Shown here in pieces: positions 37,373 to 47,022 of a stretch of 64,000 bases of DNA. Numbering within the stretch: position 1 is the stretch's first letter; the number at the start of each line of letters is the position of its first letter. Position numbers and translations under genes: made by a program. The notes beneath the pieces were generated by a model. It was not told where the DNA came from and searched no databases. It saw only the letters and a list, made by a program, of their open reading frames with translations. Source of the stretch: Rheinheimera sp. UJ63 (GTDB taxonomy: Bacteria; Pseudomonadota; Gammaproteobacteria; Enterobacterales; Alteromonadaceae); the NCBI RefSeq assembly GCF_021568285.1, contig NZ_JAKGTQ010000005.1, positions 1 to 64,000 of the forward strand, read 5' to 3'.

Positions 37373-37957
37373 ATGAAGATTTTATTACAGCTGCTAGTGG
37401 GGATCTTGGTCATTGGCCTAGTGTTTTTGCTCGTCACTAAACCTGAGCTATTGTTTGATCCAACTAAAAAGAATGCCGCCGCCGAGGGCTTTAGCCGTTT
37501 TTATTCGGATTATCGCACCAGCCTGCAAAAAACCCGCGATGCCAGCGATTTTATTATTACCATTCCGGATACGAGCGATGAATTGGTCTTGCGCCTACGT
37601 CGACGCGAATTGCAAGTAGCCGCACCGGCCGCGGCAACCTGGCGTGGCCAACAGATCCGTCGACGTTTTGAAGCCGGAAAAACCATTAAGCAGGTGTTGC
37701 AAGATTATGCTGATCAAGAGCAAATGCAGCTATTTTGGGCGTTACCGCGCGACTACGTTGTTAAAGAGTACTTTGTCACAAACGGTAGTTTAGTCGAAGC
37801 ATTACAGGAAATGACGGTGACCATCAGCCCGGATTTTAAGCAGCCTATTTTTGGCTTTTTTTGTCCTAATGCCCGGGCTTTAGTGGTGACCTATTTAACC
37901 GATCCGTTTTTTCAACAAAACTGTGTGGCGACCGGCCCTAACCCTTACCAGCTTTAA
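37373..37957 (+). CDS. Membrane-anchored protein with TcpQ/PilL-like C-terminal domain
   Basis: A 194-aa protein with one N-terminal membrane helix (3-23). Residues about 95-185 (KTIKQVLQDYADQEQMQLFWALPRDYVVKEYFVTNGSLVEAL) resemble the small N0-like domain found in TcpQ, PilL and secretin subunits, which pack against outer-membrane channels. It begins 13 bp after the acyltransferase gene, so co-transcription is likely. A specific partner is not identifiable; its stop overlaps the convergent glnE end. Confidence 0.6.
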   Translation: MKILLQLLVGILVIGLVFLLVTKPELLFDPTKKNAAAEGFSRFYSDYRTSLQKTRDASDFIITIPDTSDELVLRLRRRELQVAAPAAATWRGQQIRRRFEAGKTIKQVLQDYADQEQMQLFWALPRDYVVKEYFVTNGSLVEALQEMTVTISPDFKQPIFGFFCPNARALVVTYLTDPFFQQNCVATGPNPYQL

Positions 37958-40770
37958 GCTGTTGGCGCATTGGCAAACCAATGCTGCCAACTTTGCTGTA
38001 CCTGCGCGCGATGCTGCGCCAAGCCGCTATCCACATTCACCGTAGCAGGCGCAAGTGTATGCCGATGCCCTGCGCCACGTAATACTTGATACGCCTCGGC
38101 TAAAGCCGTGGCCTCCGCTTCTGGCAGTAAACCACTGGCCGCCGCGGCCGCTAAGATACGAATATTATCGGTGAATTCAAACAGCGCCGGATAGTCTTTA
38201 CTATAAGCTAACACCAAATATTGGCTGAGAAATTCCAGATCAACAATACCGCCAACACTGTGTTTTACATCATCCGTCGCGACACCATGATGCTCACGCA
38301 ACTTAGCACGCATCTGCAGCACATCTTGGGTTAATTGCGCAGGATCGCGCGCTAAAGTTAAAATGTGTTGCCGGATCTGGCTGAATTGGGATCGCAGATC
38401 CGCCGAGCCTAAGATCATCCGCGCCCGGACTAAAGCTTGGTGCTCCCACGTCCAGGCATCCTGCTGTAAATACTGCTGATAGGTGTCGATATGAATAGCT
38501 AACAAGCCAGAATTACCGGAAGGCCTTAAGCGCGTATCAATCTCGTACAGCACGCCACTGTTGGTGCGCGTGGTACTTAAATGTAGAATGCGCTGCACAA
38601 GTTTTAAGTAAAATTGCAACGAATCGATGCTACGATCGCCGGAGGTGCCTTCTTGGCTGCGGCATTGATGCAAGAATACCAGATCAAGATCCGAGCCATA
38701 ACCCAGCTCTAAACCGCCGAGCTTACCATAGCCAATCACCGCAAAACCTTTATCCTGATCGCTGGCTCCCGCCGGTAAACCATAACGAGCCACCATTTGT
38801 TGCCACGCTAAATTCACCAGCTGTTCAACAATCACTTCAGCTAACCAGGTTAAGTGATCACTCACTTTCATCAAGGGCAAAGCCCCCGAAATATCAGCTG
38901 CGGCAATACGTAGCTGCTGCGCTTGTTTAAATTGCCGCAAGGTTTCCATTAATAACTCTAAGTCATCTTCCGGCACTCGCAATAAATATAAGCGTAAGCG
39001 ATCACGATAGTCATCAATGGTGGCCACCTGATACAACTGGCTCGGATCAATCAATTCGTCCAGCAGCATCGGATAACGGGCCAGTTGCTCGGCCAGCCAA
39101 CCGCTTTGCGAGCAAAGCAGCACCAACTGCTGCATCGCAGGCGGATTTTCAAAAAGTAATTCTAAATAGGCGGTGCGGGTGACGATTTTACTAAACACAC
39201 CAAGGATCCGACTTAAAATGGTATTAGAAGCCTGTTGATGCTGTAACCAATGCAACAGTTGTGGCATCAGCTTGGCTAAATATTCACGGCCACGCGGACC
39301 CACTGAGCGGCGTTGACAATCCAATTTAAACTGCTGTAATTGTTCCAGCAGTGCAGTTGCCTCAGCCAGATCTAACCAATCAACTTGCTCGGCTAAATCC
39401 GGGCCTACACTGTCACTGTCCCACAATAAGCGCCCAAGGCTTAACTCTTGCGATTCCAGGTTTTCTTCTGGCTCAATCACCAATTTAAAATACTGATGAA
39501 TACGCTGCATAGCCGCTTCAATGTCTGCCTGCAAACTGGCCCAATCGGTTCGCCCTAAACACGCTAATAACTGTTGTTGACCCATCGTCTCGGCCGGTAA
39601 GGTTTGTGTTTGTTTATCGTCAATACCTTGCAGGCCTTGTTCTACTTGACGCAGCCACAGATAATCTTGCTGCAAAGCGGCAGCATGTTCGGCACTCAGT
39701 AGCTCGTGCTCTTGCAGTAAAGGCAACACCTTTAACAGCGATTGTTGCTGTAATTGTGGAATACGCCCACCACGAATTAACTGCAAGGTTTGCACAATAA
39801 ATTCCACTTCGCGGATCCCACCTGCGCCAAGCTTAATGTTATCGCGCCGATTGCGTCGACGATTCTCTTGTTCAATTAACTGTTTCATCCGCCGCAGCGA
39901 TTCAATCGCGGAGAAGTCGATATAACGCCGGTAAATAAAGGGTTTTAATAAGGCTTGTAACTCAGGCGCGTAACGCTTATCGGGGTTAAGTACGCGCGCT
40001 TTTAACATGGCGTAACGTTCCCATTCACGCCCTTGCTCTTGATAGTAATCTTCCAGCGCTGCGAAACTGAGTACCAGCGGCCCGCTATCGCCAAAAGGCC
40101 GCAAACGCATATCCACACGATAGCAAAACCCATCAGCCGTCACCTGATGTAAGGCGGCAATCAGCTTTTGCCCGACCTTAGTGAAAAACTGTTGATGCTC
40201 TAACGGCCGACGTCCGCCCACCGTTTCGCCGTTACGGGGATAAGTAAATATCAAATCGATATCGGATGAGAAGTTCAGCTCACCACCACCCAACTTACCC
40301 ATGCCTAAGATCAGTAACGGCATGGGCTCGCCCTGTTCATCTAAAGGCTGACCACTACTGAGGCTTTGCTGCTGATAAGCCCATTGATAGGCGCTGTTAA
40401 TCAAGGTATTCGCTAATTGCGATACCGACGTTAGGCTGGCGGCAATCGGTTGTAATTCAAAAATATCCGCCGCCATAATCAAGCATAAACTGGCATTTCG
40501 ATAACGACGTAACGCAGAAAATACGTCGCTTTCAGCCGTTGAAGTGATGGCAGTTAAGGGATCATGAAAACCAGCGGCTAAGTGCTGCTGTAAACGTTCA
40601 TTATCACAACAGAGCGCCAGCAACTGCGGCTGTTGCCTGAGCGTGCGGCCAATAAAAGTACTAGACTGCAACAGACGAGTAAGCTTAGCCAACGTGGCCG
40701 CGTCCAATTGCGGTGATAAGGCTTCAAAATCGGCTTGCCAATAGCTGCCCTGCGCCTGTGATGCGGTCAT
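37954..40770 (-). CDS. glnE: Glutamine synthetase adenylyltransferase/deadenylase
   Basis: A 938-aa bifunctional enzyme (E. coli 946) that adds AMP to and removes it from glutamine synthetase in response to PII. Two nucleotidyltransferase domains are visible with their Gly-Asp signatures: GMGKLGGGELNFSSDIDLIF (deadenylase half, about 152-171) and GYGKLGGLELGYGSDLDLVF (adenylase half, about 686-705), each followed by its helical region. It starts 15 bp after the ygiF stop and probably shares its transcript. Confidence 0.96.
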   Translation of the reverse strand: MTASQAQGSYWQADFEALSPQLDAATLAKLTRLLQSSTFIGRTLRQQPQLLALCCDNERLQQHLAAGFHDPLTAITSTAESDVFSALRRYRNASLCLIMAADIFELQPIAASLTSVSQLANTLINSAYQWAYQQQSLSSGQPLDEQGEPMPLLILGMGKLGGGELNFSSDIDLIFTYPRNGETVGGRRPLEHQQFFTKVGQKLIAALHQVTADGFCYRVDMRLRPFGDSGPLVLSFAALEDYYQEQGREWERYAMLKARVLNPDKRYAPELQALLKPFIYRRYIDFSAIESLRRMKQLIEQENRRRNRRDNIKLGAGGIREVEFIVQTLQLIRGGRIPQLQQQSLLKVLPLLQEHELLSAEHAAALQQDYLWLRQVEQGLQGIDDKQTQTLPAETMGQQQLLACLGRTDWASLQADIEAAMQRIHQYFKLVIEPEENLESQELSLGRLLWDSDSVGPDLAEQVDWLDLAEATALLEQLQQFKLDCQRRSVGPRGREYLAKLMPQLLHWLQHQQASNTILSRILGVFSKIVTRTAYLELLFENPPAMQQLVLLCSQSGWLAEQLARYPMLLDELIDPSQLYQVATIDDYRDRLRLYLLRVPEDDLELLMETLRQFKQAQQLRIAAADISGALPLMKVSDHLTWLAEVIVEQLVNLAWQQMVARYGLPAGASDQDKGFAVIGYGKLGGLELGYGSDLDLVFLHQCRSQEGTSGDRSIDSLQFYLKLVQRILHLSTTRTNSGVLYEIDTRLRPSGNSGLLAIHIDTYQQYLQQDAWTWEHQALVRARMILGSADLRSQFSQIRQHILTLARDPAQLTQDVLQMRAKLREHHGVATDDVKHSVGGIVDLEFLSQYLVLAYSKDYPALFEFTDNIRILAAAAASGLLPEAEATALAEAYQVLRGAGHRHTLAPATVNVDSGLAQHRAQVQQSWQHWFANAPTA

Positions 40771-40785
40771 GTTGTACTCCTTTGC

Positions 40786-41700
40786 TTAAACGTCTTGTAA
40801 CAGTAAAGCGGATACCTTTAATAACAGCAGATGATACGCCTGACTGTTAAAGACTAAAGCACCGCTTTCTGCCAACTCTCTGGCCGCTGTGCGCGCCTGA
40901 CTGGACAAGAGTTGTTGTCCTTCATCGGTTAATTGATGCGCAAGTTGCTGTAACGCGTCTTCGACCTCGCTCAACAAATCAGGCGCTAACTCTTGCAAAT
41001 AGCAGTTTTCTAATTGCTGTAAACGCTGCAAATACACCAGTAGCGGTTGTGCAGCTTGTTGGGCAGCTAACGGCTTGGGTCTAGCAGTGGTTTTATTATG
41101 GAACAGTTGATAACCGCGGGCGGCTTTACTAAGCCAACCGGTGCGCAATGGCAAGGCTTTTAATAAGAATTCGGCCAGTTCAAACAAGGCTTGTGGCCGC
41201 CCTGAAAGTAACTCTAGCTCCATTTCCGAAATCGCTTGGCGCCGCTCCCCGGCTCGCACTTCGCCATTATCGTAGACCACTTCAATTTCAGCATCCGGCA
41301 GTTGTACCACCCAGCTACTGCGCTGAAAGTCAGTACGAAATAGCTCAACCAGCTGTGTTTGCAATGCGCTAATATCTGTGTCTGCGGGCCACACTTCAGC
41401 AGGAAACTGGTCAAGCTGCGGTATCACACCGTGACAAGGTACATTGTATTCTGGGCGAATTTGCAAGGCGCCATGTTGTTGCCCCGCTAGCTTTAAGGTT
41501 TGCTCAAAACGCCCTAACTTTAAGCGCGAGCGCAATCCCATATCATGTTGCCGAAACCAATGCTCTGCCGTATCAAAGTAGGCATTTAACAGTGATTGAG
41601 GTTCAGTTGTACGTAAAATGGGGTAAAGCTGTAACAGATCCGGCAGTAACGCGGCATCTGCAGCACTGATTAAATACTTAAGTTCAAGTTCCAGACTCAT
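40786..41700 (-). CDS. ygiF: CYTH-domain inorganic triphosphatase, short form
   Basis: A 304-aa protein from ATG 41700 (GGAGAG upstream). The CYTH triphosphate tunnel is marked by the opening ELELKY (ExExK) and by the alternating charged strands ELELLSGRP and YFDT. E. coli YgiF is 433 aa with a full CHAD domain; here only about 100 helical residues follow CYTH, so the CHAD part is shortened or replaced. It lies upstream of glnE, as in E. coli. Confidence 0.88.
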   Translation of the reverse strand: MSLELELKYLISAADAALLPDLLQLYPILRTTEPQSLLNAYFDTAEHWFRQHDMGLRSRLKLGRFEQTLKLAGQQHGALQIRPEYNVPCHGVIPQLDQFPAEVWPADTDISALQTQLVELFRTDFQRSSWVVQLPDAEIEVVYDNGEVRAGERRQAISEMELELLSGRPQALFELAEFLLKALPLRTGWLSKAARGYQLFHNKTTARPKPLAAQQAAQPLLVYLQRLQQLENCYLQELAPDLLSEVEDALQQLAHQLTDEGQQLLSSQARTAARELAESGALVFNSQAYHLLLLKVSALLLQDV

Positions 41701-41821
41701 TACCACTCTCCGACAGCGAACTGGCCTTACGGCTATTAGTCCTTGTCAATTGCCACACAACTGCCTATCATCGCCGATATTGTTATATGACATCTGTTTT
41801 AAATTAAGTCTCAGGATACCT

Positions 41822-42421
41822 ATGTTTAGATTATTTCGCAGCTCTGTTCGTTCGTTATTTTTACTCAGTCTCTTGCTATGCGTGTTACCTGCACAAAGCC
41901 AAACTGAGCAAAAACCGGCTTTTATCAGCGATGCCTTAGTGGTGTACTTGCACTCTGGGCCGGGTAATCAATATCGTATCGTCGGCACGTTAGCGGCCGG
42001 TAGCAGCGTGGTATTCCTGTCTGAAGACAATGATTATGCGCAAATTCAGTATGAAGAAGATAAAACCGCTTGGTTGCCAAAAGAGCATCTGACGTTTACG
42101 CCCGGTTTAAATGCCCAACTGAGTGAATTAACGGCCACTTTTCAAGAGCAAAGCTCGCGCTTAAATAGCCTTGAGCAAGGTGCCAGCCAACTGCAAGCCA
42201 CTTTAGATCAAGTAACACTCGAGCGTGATTTAGCCGTACAAGAATTAGAACAACTACGACGTAATAACGAGCGTTTAACCACCGAACTGAATGCCACCCA
42301 AGCAAGCTTTTGGCAGCAACCAATGACCATTGGTGGTGTGATTTTAACCTTCGGTTTAGTATTCGGTTTATTGTTACCCAAACTAATTCCAAGCCGTCGC
42401 AACAGCGACCGCTGGATGTAA
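41822..42421 (+). CDS. ygiM: SH3-domain membrane protein YgiM
   Basis: A 199-aa protein with a signal peptide (to about 27), a bacterial SH3 domain (about 30-95: LVVYLHSGPGNQYRIVGTL...AWLPKEHL), a coiled coil, and a C-terminal membrane helix (TIGGVILTFGLVFGLLLPKL) with a basic tail. This is the TIGR04211/YgiM layout. It is divergent from ygiF and precedes lrp and cca as in the E. coli order. It probably links envelope to peptidoglycan; the exact role is unknown. Confidence 0.88.
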   Translation: MFRLFRSSVRSLFLLSLLLCVLPAQSQTEQKPAFISDALVVYLHSGPGNQYRIVGTLAAGSSVVFLSEDNDYAQIQYEEDKTAWLPKEHLTFTPGLNAQLSELTATFQEQSSRLNSLEQGASQLQATLDQVTLERDLAVQELEQLRRNNERLTTELNATQASFWQQPMTIGGVILTFGLVFGLLLPKLIPSRRNSDRWM

Positions 42422-42428
42422 CACGCCA

Positions 42429-42449
42429 ACGCCCCTATTGTGGGGGCGT
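42429..42449. terminator. Short GC hairpin between ygiM and the Lrp gene
   Basis: A 7-bp stem ACGCCCC/GGGGCGT between two convergent genes. It overlaps the end of the regulator gene and lacks a T-run, so it is a weak terminator at best. Confidence 0.4.
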
Positions 42450-42944
42450 ACTGGCATCAGCATGCGTTTTCAAGGGTAAACCGCGGTCGTTTTTCACTTG
42501 CTCAATCACCACATAGGTGTGGGTTTGCGCTACGCCGGGTAAATCGACTATCTTGGCAAGGATCTGCCGGTAAGCTTCCATAGTCGGTAATCGCAGTTTC
42601 AGTAAATAATCAAAGCCCCCAGCAACCATATGACACTCTGCCACTTCCGGGATCTGCACCACGGCATCGCGAAACTTATCAAACACATCACTGGTGGTTC
42701 TATCTAACGTTACTTGTATAAAAGCCGCGGTGCCATAACCTAACTTGCCACTATTCAGCCTTGCGCCATAACCTTCAATAAACCCCTCTTTTTCAAGACG
42801 TTTTACTCTATCAATACAAGGGCTAGCACTTAAATTGACTTTTTTGGCTAAGTCAACATTGGCAATTCGACCTTCTTTTTGCAACGTATCGAGAATACTG
42901 ATGTCAATACGATCAAGTGCTTTCGCTTTGGGGTTCGAGTTCAT
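42435..42944 (-). CDS. Lrp/AsnC family regulator, probable regulator of putA
   Basis: A 169-aa transcription factor. The N-terminal helix-turn-helix (ALDRIDISILDTLQKEGRIANVDLAKKVNLSASPCIDRVKRLEKEGFI) and the C-terminal RAM ligand-binding domain (about 75-155, MVAGGFDYLLKLRLP) are standard. It is divergent from putA across 183 bp that must hold both promoters. Many proteobacterial PutA genes without their own DNA-binding domain are controlled by such a neighbour, so proline-responsive activation of putA is a reasonable inference. Confidence 0.9.
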   Translation of the reverse strand: MNSNPKAKALDRIDISILDTLQKEGRIANVDLAKKVNLSASPCIDRVKRLEKEGFIEGYGARLNSGKLGYGTAAFIQVTLDRTTSDVFDKFRDAVVQIPEVAECHMVAGGFDYLLKLRLPTMEAYRQILAKIVDLPGVAQTHTYVVIEQVKNDRGLPLKTHADASTPPQ

Positions 42945-43127
42945 AGCAGTATTTTCTTGGGTATTTGATATTGTTGACAGAATTATATACGGTTAAACCG
43001 CAAAAATAACCACCCTATGCTGTGGTCTTTTCTCTAAAATGCCGCTGATAACAATAAAGCCAAAGGCATGTTCGTGCGGGTCATTAATGACAACGCAAAT
43101 TCACGTATCGACAATCAGGATAATTCT

Positions 43128-46100
43128 ATGCTGTTTAATGGTTCTTTGGTCACCACAGACCCTATCCGCCAACTCATTCGCGATTATTACCGCGCCGATG
43201 AAGATGACGTTCTAGACTTTTTGTTGCCACTGGCAGAAGTGGATGCGAAAACACGCAGTCGGGCTTGGGAGCGTGCACGGCAACTGGTTTTATATATTCG
43301 CCAAGCGCAGGTGGGTAAAGGCGGAGTTGATGCCCTATTAAACGAGTTTTCACTGTCGACAGAGGAAGGCTTGGTGTTAATGTGCCTAGCCGAAGCCTTG
43401 CTGCGTGTGCCTGACAGCCTAACAGCCGATCGACTGATCCGCGATAAATTATCGCAAGGCGATTGGAGTGCTCACCTGGGCAACAGCAGCTCATTATTTG
43501 TTAACGTTTCAAGCTGGGGCTTATTGGTCACAGGTAAATTAGTTAATTATTCTGATGACGAGAAAAAACAACAATTTGGTTTGCTCAAGCGTACCTGTGG
43601 TCGCTTAGGCGAGCCAGTGATCCGCCAAGCCGTGCGCTATGCCATGCAAATTATGGGTACGCAATTTGTCTTGGGTACCACCATTGATAAGGCACTAGAA
43701 CGTGCTAACGTCATGGAAGCCAAAGGGTTTAGTTATTCTTACGATATGCTGGGCGAAGGCGCCCGTACCATGGCCGATGCAGATCGCTATTTTGAGGCTT
43801 ATTTAACGGCCATTGAAGCTATTGGTAAAGCAGCCAAAGGTCGGGGCCCCATTGTTAGCCCGGGTATCTCGGTAAAATTATCTGCTATCCACCCACGCTA
43901 TGAATTTAGCCATCTAGATCGGGTGCATGCCGAATTAGTGCCGCGCTTAAAACAACTGGCGTTAGCCGCTAAAAAATACGATATCGGCTTTACCGTGGAT
44001 GCGGAAGAAGCTGACCGCTTAGACATGTCGTTAGATGTGATTGCCAAAGTGTTTAGCGACCCCGATCTGGATGGTTGGGAAGGCTTTGGTTTAGCCGTAC
44101 AAGCCTATCAAAAACGCGGCTTTTATGTCATTGAATGGCTGCGCGAGTTAACGGTTAAAGTTGGCCGTAAAATGATGGTGCGCTTAGTAAAAGGTGCCTA
44201 TTGGGATACTGAAATTAAGTTATCGCAAGTAGAAGGTTTAGCCGACTTCCCAGTATTTAGCCGCAAACCGGCTACCGATGTCTCTTATCAAGCTTGTGCG
44301 AAAAAACTGCTCAGTTATCGTGACAGTATTTACCCGCAATTTGCCACGCACAATGCCTATACCGTCGCCACCATTATTGAAATGGCAGGTGATCTGACTG
44401 GCTTTGAATTCCAACGTCTGCACGGTATGGGTGATGCACTTTATGATCTGATTGTCGAAAATGAAAAGATCCCGTGCCGCATCTATGCTCCGGTTGGCGA
44501 ACACTCTGACTTATTAGCCTATCTGGTGCGTCGTTTATTGGAAAACGGTGCCAACAGCTCTTTTGTTAACAACATTATCGACGATTCTATTCCGGTTGAA
44601 TCCTTACTGCATGACCCGGTAGAAATCGTCAAAGGTTGGCAAAGTAAACGTAACCCAGGCATTCCACTGCCCATCGCCTTATTTGGCCACAGCCGCAATA
44701 ACTCGCGGGGTTTAGATCTCACCGACATCAACCAGCTGACGCCGCTAAAACAGAGTATGGAAGAGTGGGAAGACAAACTGCACGTCGTCAGCAGCGACGC
44801 GGATGACGTAGCGGTAGTAAACCCGGCCAACTTAAAAGAAGTGATTGGTTACCTGCAATATGCTACCCCTGAAGCCATGCAGCAAATGTTAAGCGATGCC
44901 GACGCCGCTTTTGCCAGTTGGGCTGATACGCCGGTTGCGGAGCGCGCCGCCTTGTTACGTCGCTTAGCCGATGCCATGGAAGCACATCAAGATGAATTAC
45001 TGACCCTCTGCGTTAAAGAAGCCGGTAAAGTGCTGGCCGATGCCGTAGCGGAAGTACGAGAAGCAGTTGATTTTTGTCGTTATTACGCGCATCAAGCTGA
45101 GCTGTTGTTCGCTAAACCACAACAAGCCCGTGGCGTGTTCTTATGTATTAGCCCATGGAACTTCCCGCTAGCAATTTTTATCGGCCAAGTGGCCGCCGCT
45201 ATTGTTGCCGGTAATACTGTTGTTGCCAAACCGGCAGAGCAAACCAGCTTAGTTGCCGTGCGGACGCTCGAGCTGTTAAGTGAATGCGGCATGCCTAAGC
45301 ATGTGGTGCAGTTGGTCATTGCACCAGGGCGCCAAGTAGGTGAACACATTGTGCCGGATCTGCGTGTGCAAGGTGTGATGTTTACCGGCTCAACAGAAAC
45401 CGGTTGTTGGATCGCCCGTAAATTAGCTGAGCGCGGCGGTGAACCTGTGCCGCTTATCGCGGAAACAGGCGGTCAAAACTGTATGATTGTCGACTCGACA
45501 GCCTTGCCTGAGCAAGTGGTCGATGATGTGATCTCTTCGGGTTTCCAAAGCGCGGGTCAGCGCTGCTCGGCCTTACGGGTGTTGTTCCTGCAAGAAGATG
45601 TTGCAGATAAAATTATCACCATGATCAAAGGCGCCATGGCAGAGCTACATGTAGGTGATCCTGCATGGTTAAGCACCGATTTAGGCCCGGTTATCGATAG
45701 CAAAGCACATGAGCGTTTAACCAATCACGTACAGTATTTGCAAGATAAAGCGACGCTGCATTTTGCTTGTCCGATCCCAGCAGAAGGTGAGCATTTCTTC
45801 TTTGCACCACACTTATACGAAATTAGCGATCTCACCGTGTTAGAGCGTGAAGTGTTTGGCCCTGTGGTGCATATTATTCGCTTTAAAGCGGAAGAGATTG
45901 ATAACGTGATCGCGCAAATCAATGCCACCGGCTATGGCCTAACCACCGGTGTGCACAGCCGTATTGATCAGTTAACGCAAAAAGTTCGCCGTGAAATTAA
46001 AGCCGGAAATATTTACGTAAATCGTAACATGATCGGTGCCGTGGTTGGTGTGCAACCCTTTGGTGGTCGTGGTTTATCGGGTACCGGCCCCAAAGCCGGT

Positions 46101-46904
46101 GGCCCACTGTATTTGCAGCGCTTAGTCAAAGATAACCTGAGTGTTGATTGCCCAGCGTTAGATGAGGGTAAAAAAGTGCGTCTGCTGGCAGAAACCACCA
46201 GCCGTGCCGTGGCTTATGCCATGCCAGCGGCGGATATTGCGCAGCATAAATGGGCAGCCTTACCCATTAACCAGCGTACATCTGTGTTACGGCAGTTCTT
46301 AGCCTCTTTGGCTTCTAACAAGGTTGTCAGTCGACAAGAGCCTGATTTAGAGCAAGTGTTAACCGTGGCCCGCAGCAAGTTACAACGTGTTGAACTGGAG
46401 CTGCAACGGCCGATTAATCTGCCGGGGCCGACAGGTGAAAGCAACACTTTAACGTTAGATCCACGCGGGATATTAGCGTTACTGCGTGATGACACCAGCA
46501 GCTTTAGCCATTGGTTATTAAGCATTATTACTGCTTTAGCCGCAGGTAATGCCGTGATCACCGCGGTTGAAGAAGACGATGTTATCGAAGCGGAAGCCTG
46601 TATTAAAGCGTTAATTGCTGCCGGTATGCCACAACATCTGTTAGCGGTAGTTCGCTTAGATTGCTTAACGACGTTGTTAGCGCATACCGATCTGGCCGGT
46701 GCCGTGATTGAAGTCAGCAGTGCTTTAAAACCGCTGGCAGCAGAACTGATCGCCGCGCGTGAAGGTGCAATACTGCCGTTAATCACCGCGCCTGCCGATG
46801 AACGGATGTTACATCGCTTAGTCACTGAAAAAACCATTACCATCAACACCACAGCGGCTGGCGGTAATGCCTCGTTAATGACAATGGCTGAAAACGTCGG
46901 TTAA
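43128..46904 (+). CDS. putA: Bifunctional proline dehydrogenase/glutamate-semialdehyde dehydrogenase PutA
   Basis: A 1258-aa enzyme oxidising proline to glutamate. ATG 43128 has AGGA upstream; an upstream ATG at 43068 would only add a weak leader. The FAD-binding PRODH barrel covers about 100-500 (MVRLVKGAYWDTEIK) and the NAD-dependent aldehyde dehydrogenase about 550-1020 (FTGSTETG, AETGGQN and catalytic Cys in SAGQRCSALRV). The last 180 residues form an additional degenerate ALDH-fold domain, and the N-terminal ribbon-helix-helix of E. coli PutA is absent: this is a type B PutA, an enzyme that does not bind its own operator. The regulator is probably the divergent Lrp gene. Confidence 0.95.
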   Translation: MLFNGSLVTTDPIRQLIRDYYRADEDDVLDFLLPLAEVDAKTRSRAWERARQLVLYIRQAQVGKGGVDALLNEFSLSTEEGLVLMCLAEALLRVPDSLTADRLIRDKLSQGDWSAHLGNSSSLFVNVSSWGLLVTGKLVNYSDDEKKQQFGLLKRTCGRLGEPVIRQAVRYAMQIMGTQFVLGTTIDKALERANVMEAKGFSYSYDMLGEGARTMADADRYFEAYLTAIEAIGKAAKGRGPIVSPGISVKLSAIHPRYEFSHLDRVHAELVPRLKQLALAAKKYDIGFTVDAEEADRLDMSLDVIAKVFSDPDLDGWEGFGLAVQAYQKRGFYVIEWLRELTVKVGRKMMVRLVKGAYWDTEIKLSQVEGLADFPVFSRKPATDVSYQACAKKLLSYRDSIYPQFATHNAYTVATIIEMAGDLTGFEFQRLHGMGDALYDLIVENEKIPCRIYAPVGEHSDLLAYLVRRLLENGANSSFVNNIIDDSIPVESLLHDPVEIVKGWQSKRNPGIPLPIALFGHSRNNSRGLDLTDINQLTPLKQSMEEWEDKLHVVSSDADDVAVVNPANLKEVIGYLQYATPEAMQQMLSDADAAFASWADTPVAERAALLRRLADAMEAHQDELLTLCVKEAGKVLADAVAEVREAVDFCRYYAHQAELLFAKPQQARGVFLCISPWNFPLAIFIGQVAAAIVAGNTVVAKPAEQTSLVAVRTLELLSECGMPKHVVQLVIAPGRQVGEHIVPDLRVQGVMFTGSTETGCWIARKLAERGGEPVPLIAETGGQNCMIVDSTALPEQVVDDVISSGFQSAGQRCSALRVLFLQEDVADKIITMIKGAMAELHVGDPAWLSTDLGPVIDSKAHERLTNHVQYLQDKATLHFACPIPAEGEHFFFAPHLYEISDLTVLEREVFGPVVHIIRFKAEEIDNVIAQINATGYGLTTGVHSRIDQLTQKVRREIKAGNIYVNRNMIGAVVGVQPFGGRGLSGTGPKAGGPLYLQRLVKDNLSVDCPALDEGKKVRLLAETTSRAVAYAMPAADIAQHKWAALPINQRTSVLRQFLASLASNKVVSRQEPDLEQVLTVARSKLQRVELELQRPINLPGPTGESNTLTLDPRGILALLRDDTSSFSHWLLSIITALAAGNAVITAVEEDDVIEAEACIKALIAAGMPQHLLAVVRLDCLTTLLAHTDLAGAVIEVSSALKPLAAELIAAREGAILPLITAPADERMLHRLVTEKTITINTTAAGGNASLMTMAENVG

Positions 46905-46932
46905 CGCGGCAAAATAGAAGCTTGTGCGATTA

Positions 46933-46960
46933 AAAAAGCCCGCTTAAATGCGGGCTTTTT
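46933..46960. terminator. putA terminator
   Basis: An 11-bp stem AAAAAGCCCGC/GCGGGCTTTTT with a 6-base loop and T-runs on both strands, starting about 30 bases after the putA stop. Confidence 0.92.
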
Positions 46961-47022
46961 GCTATGCTAGGAATACGACCTAGTTGAGTCTCATCACTTT
47001 TCACGGATGCAAAGATCATTAG

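Noticed and set aside
43068-43127. Upstream ATG for putA at 43068
   Set aside because: The added 20 residues look like a translated leader; ATG 43128 has a better SD and starts the conserved part.
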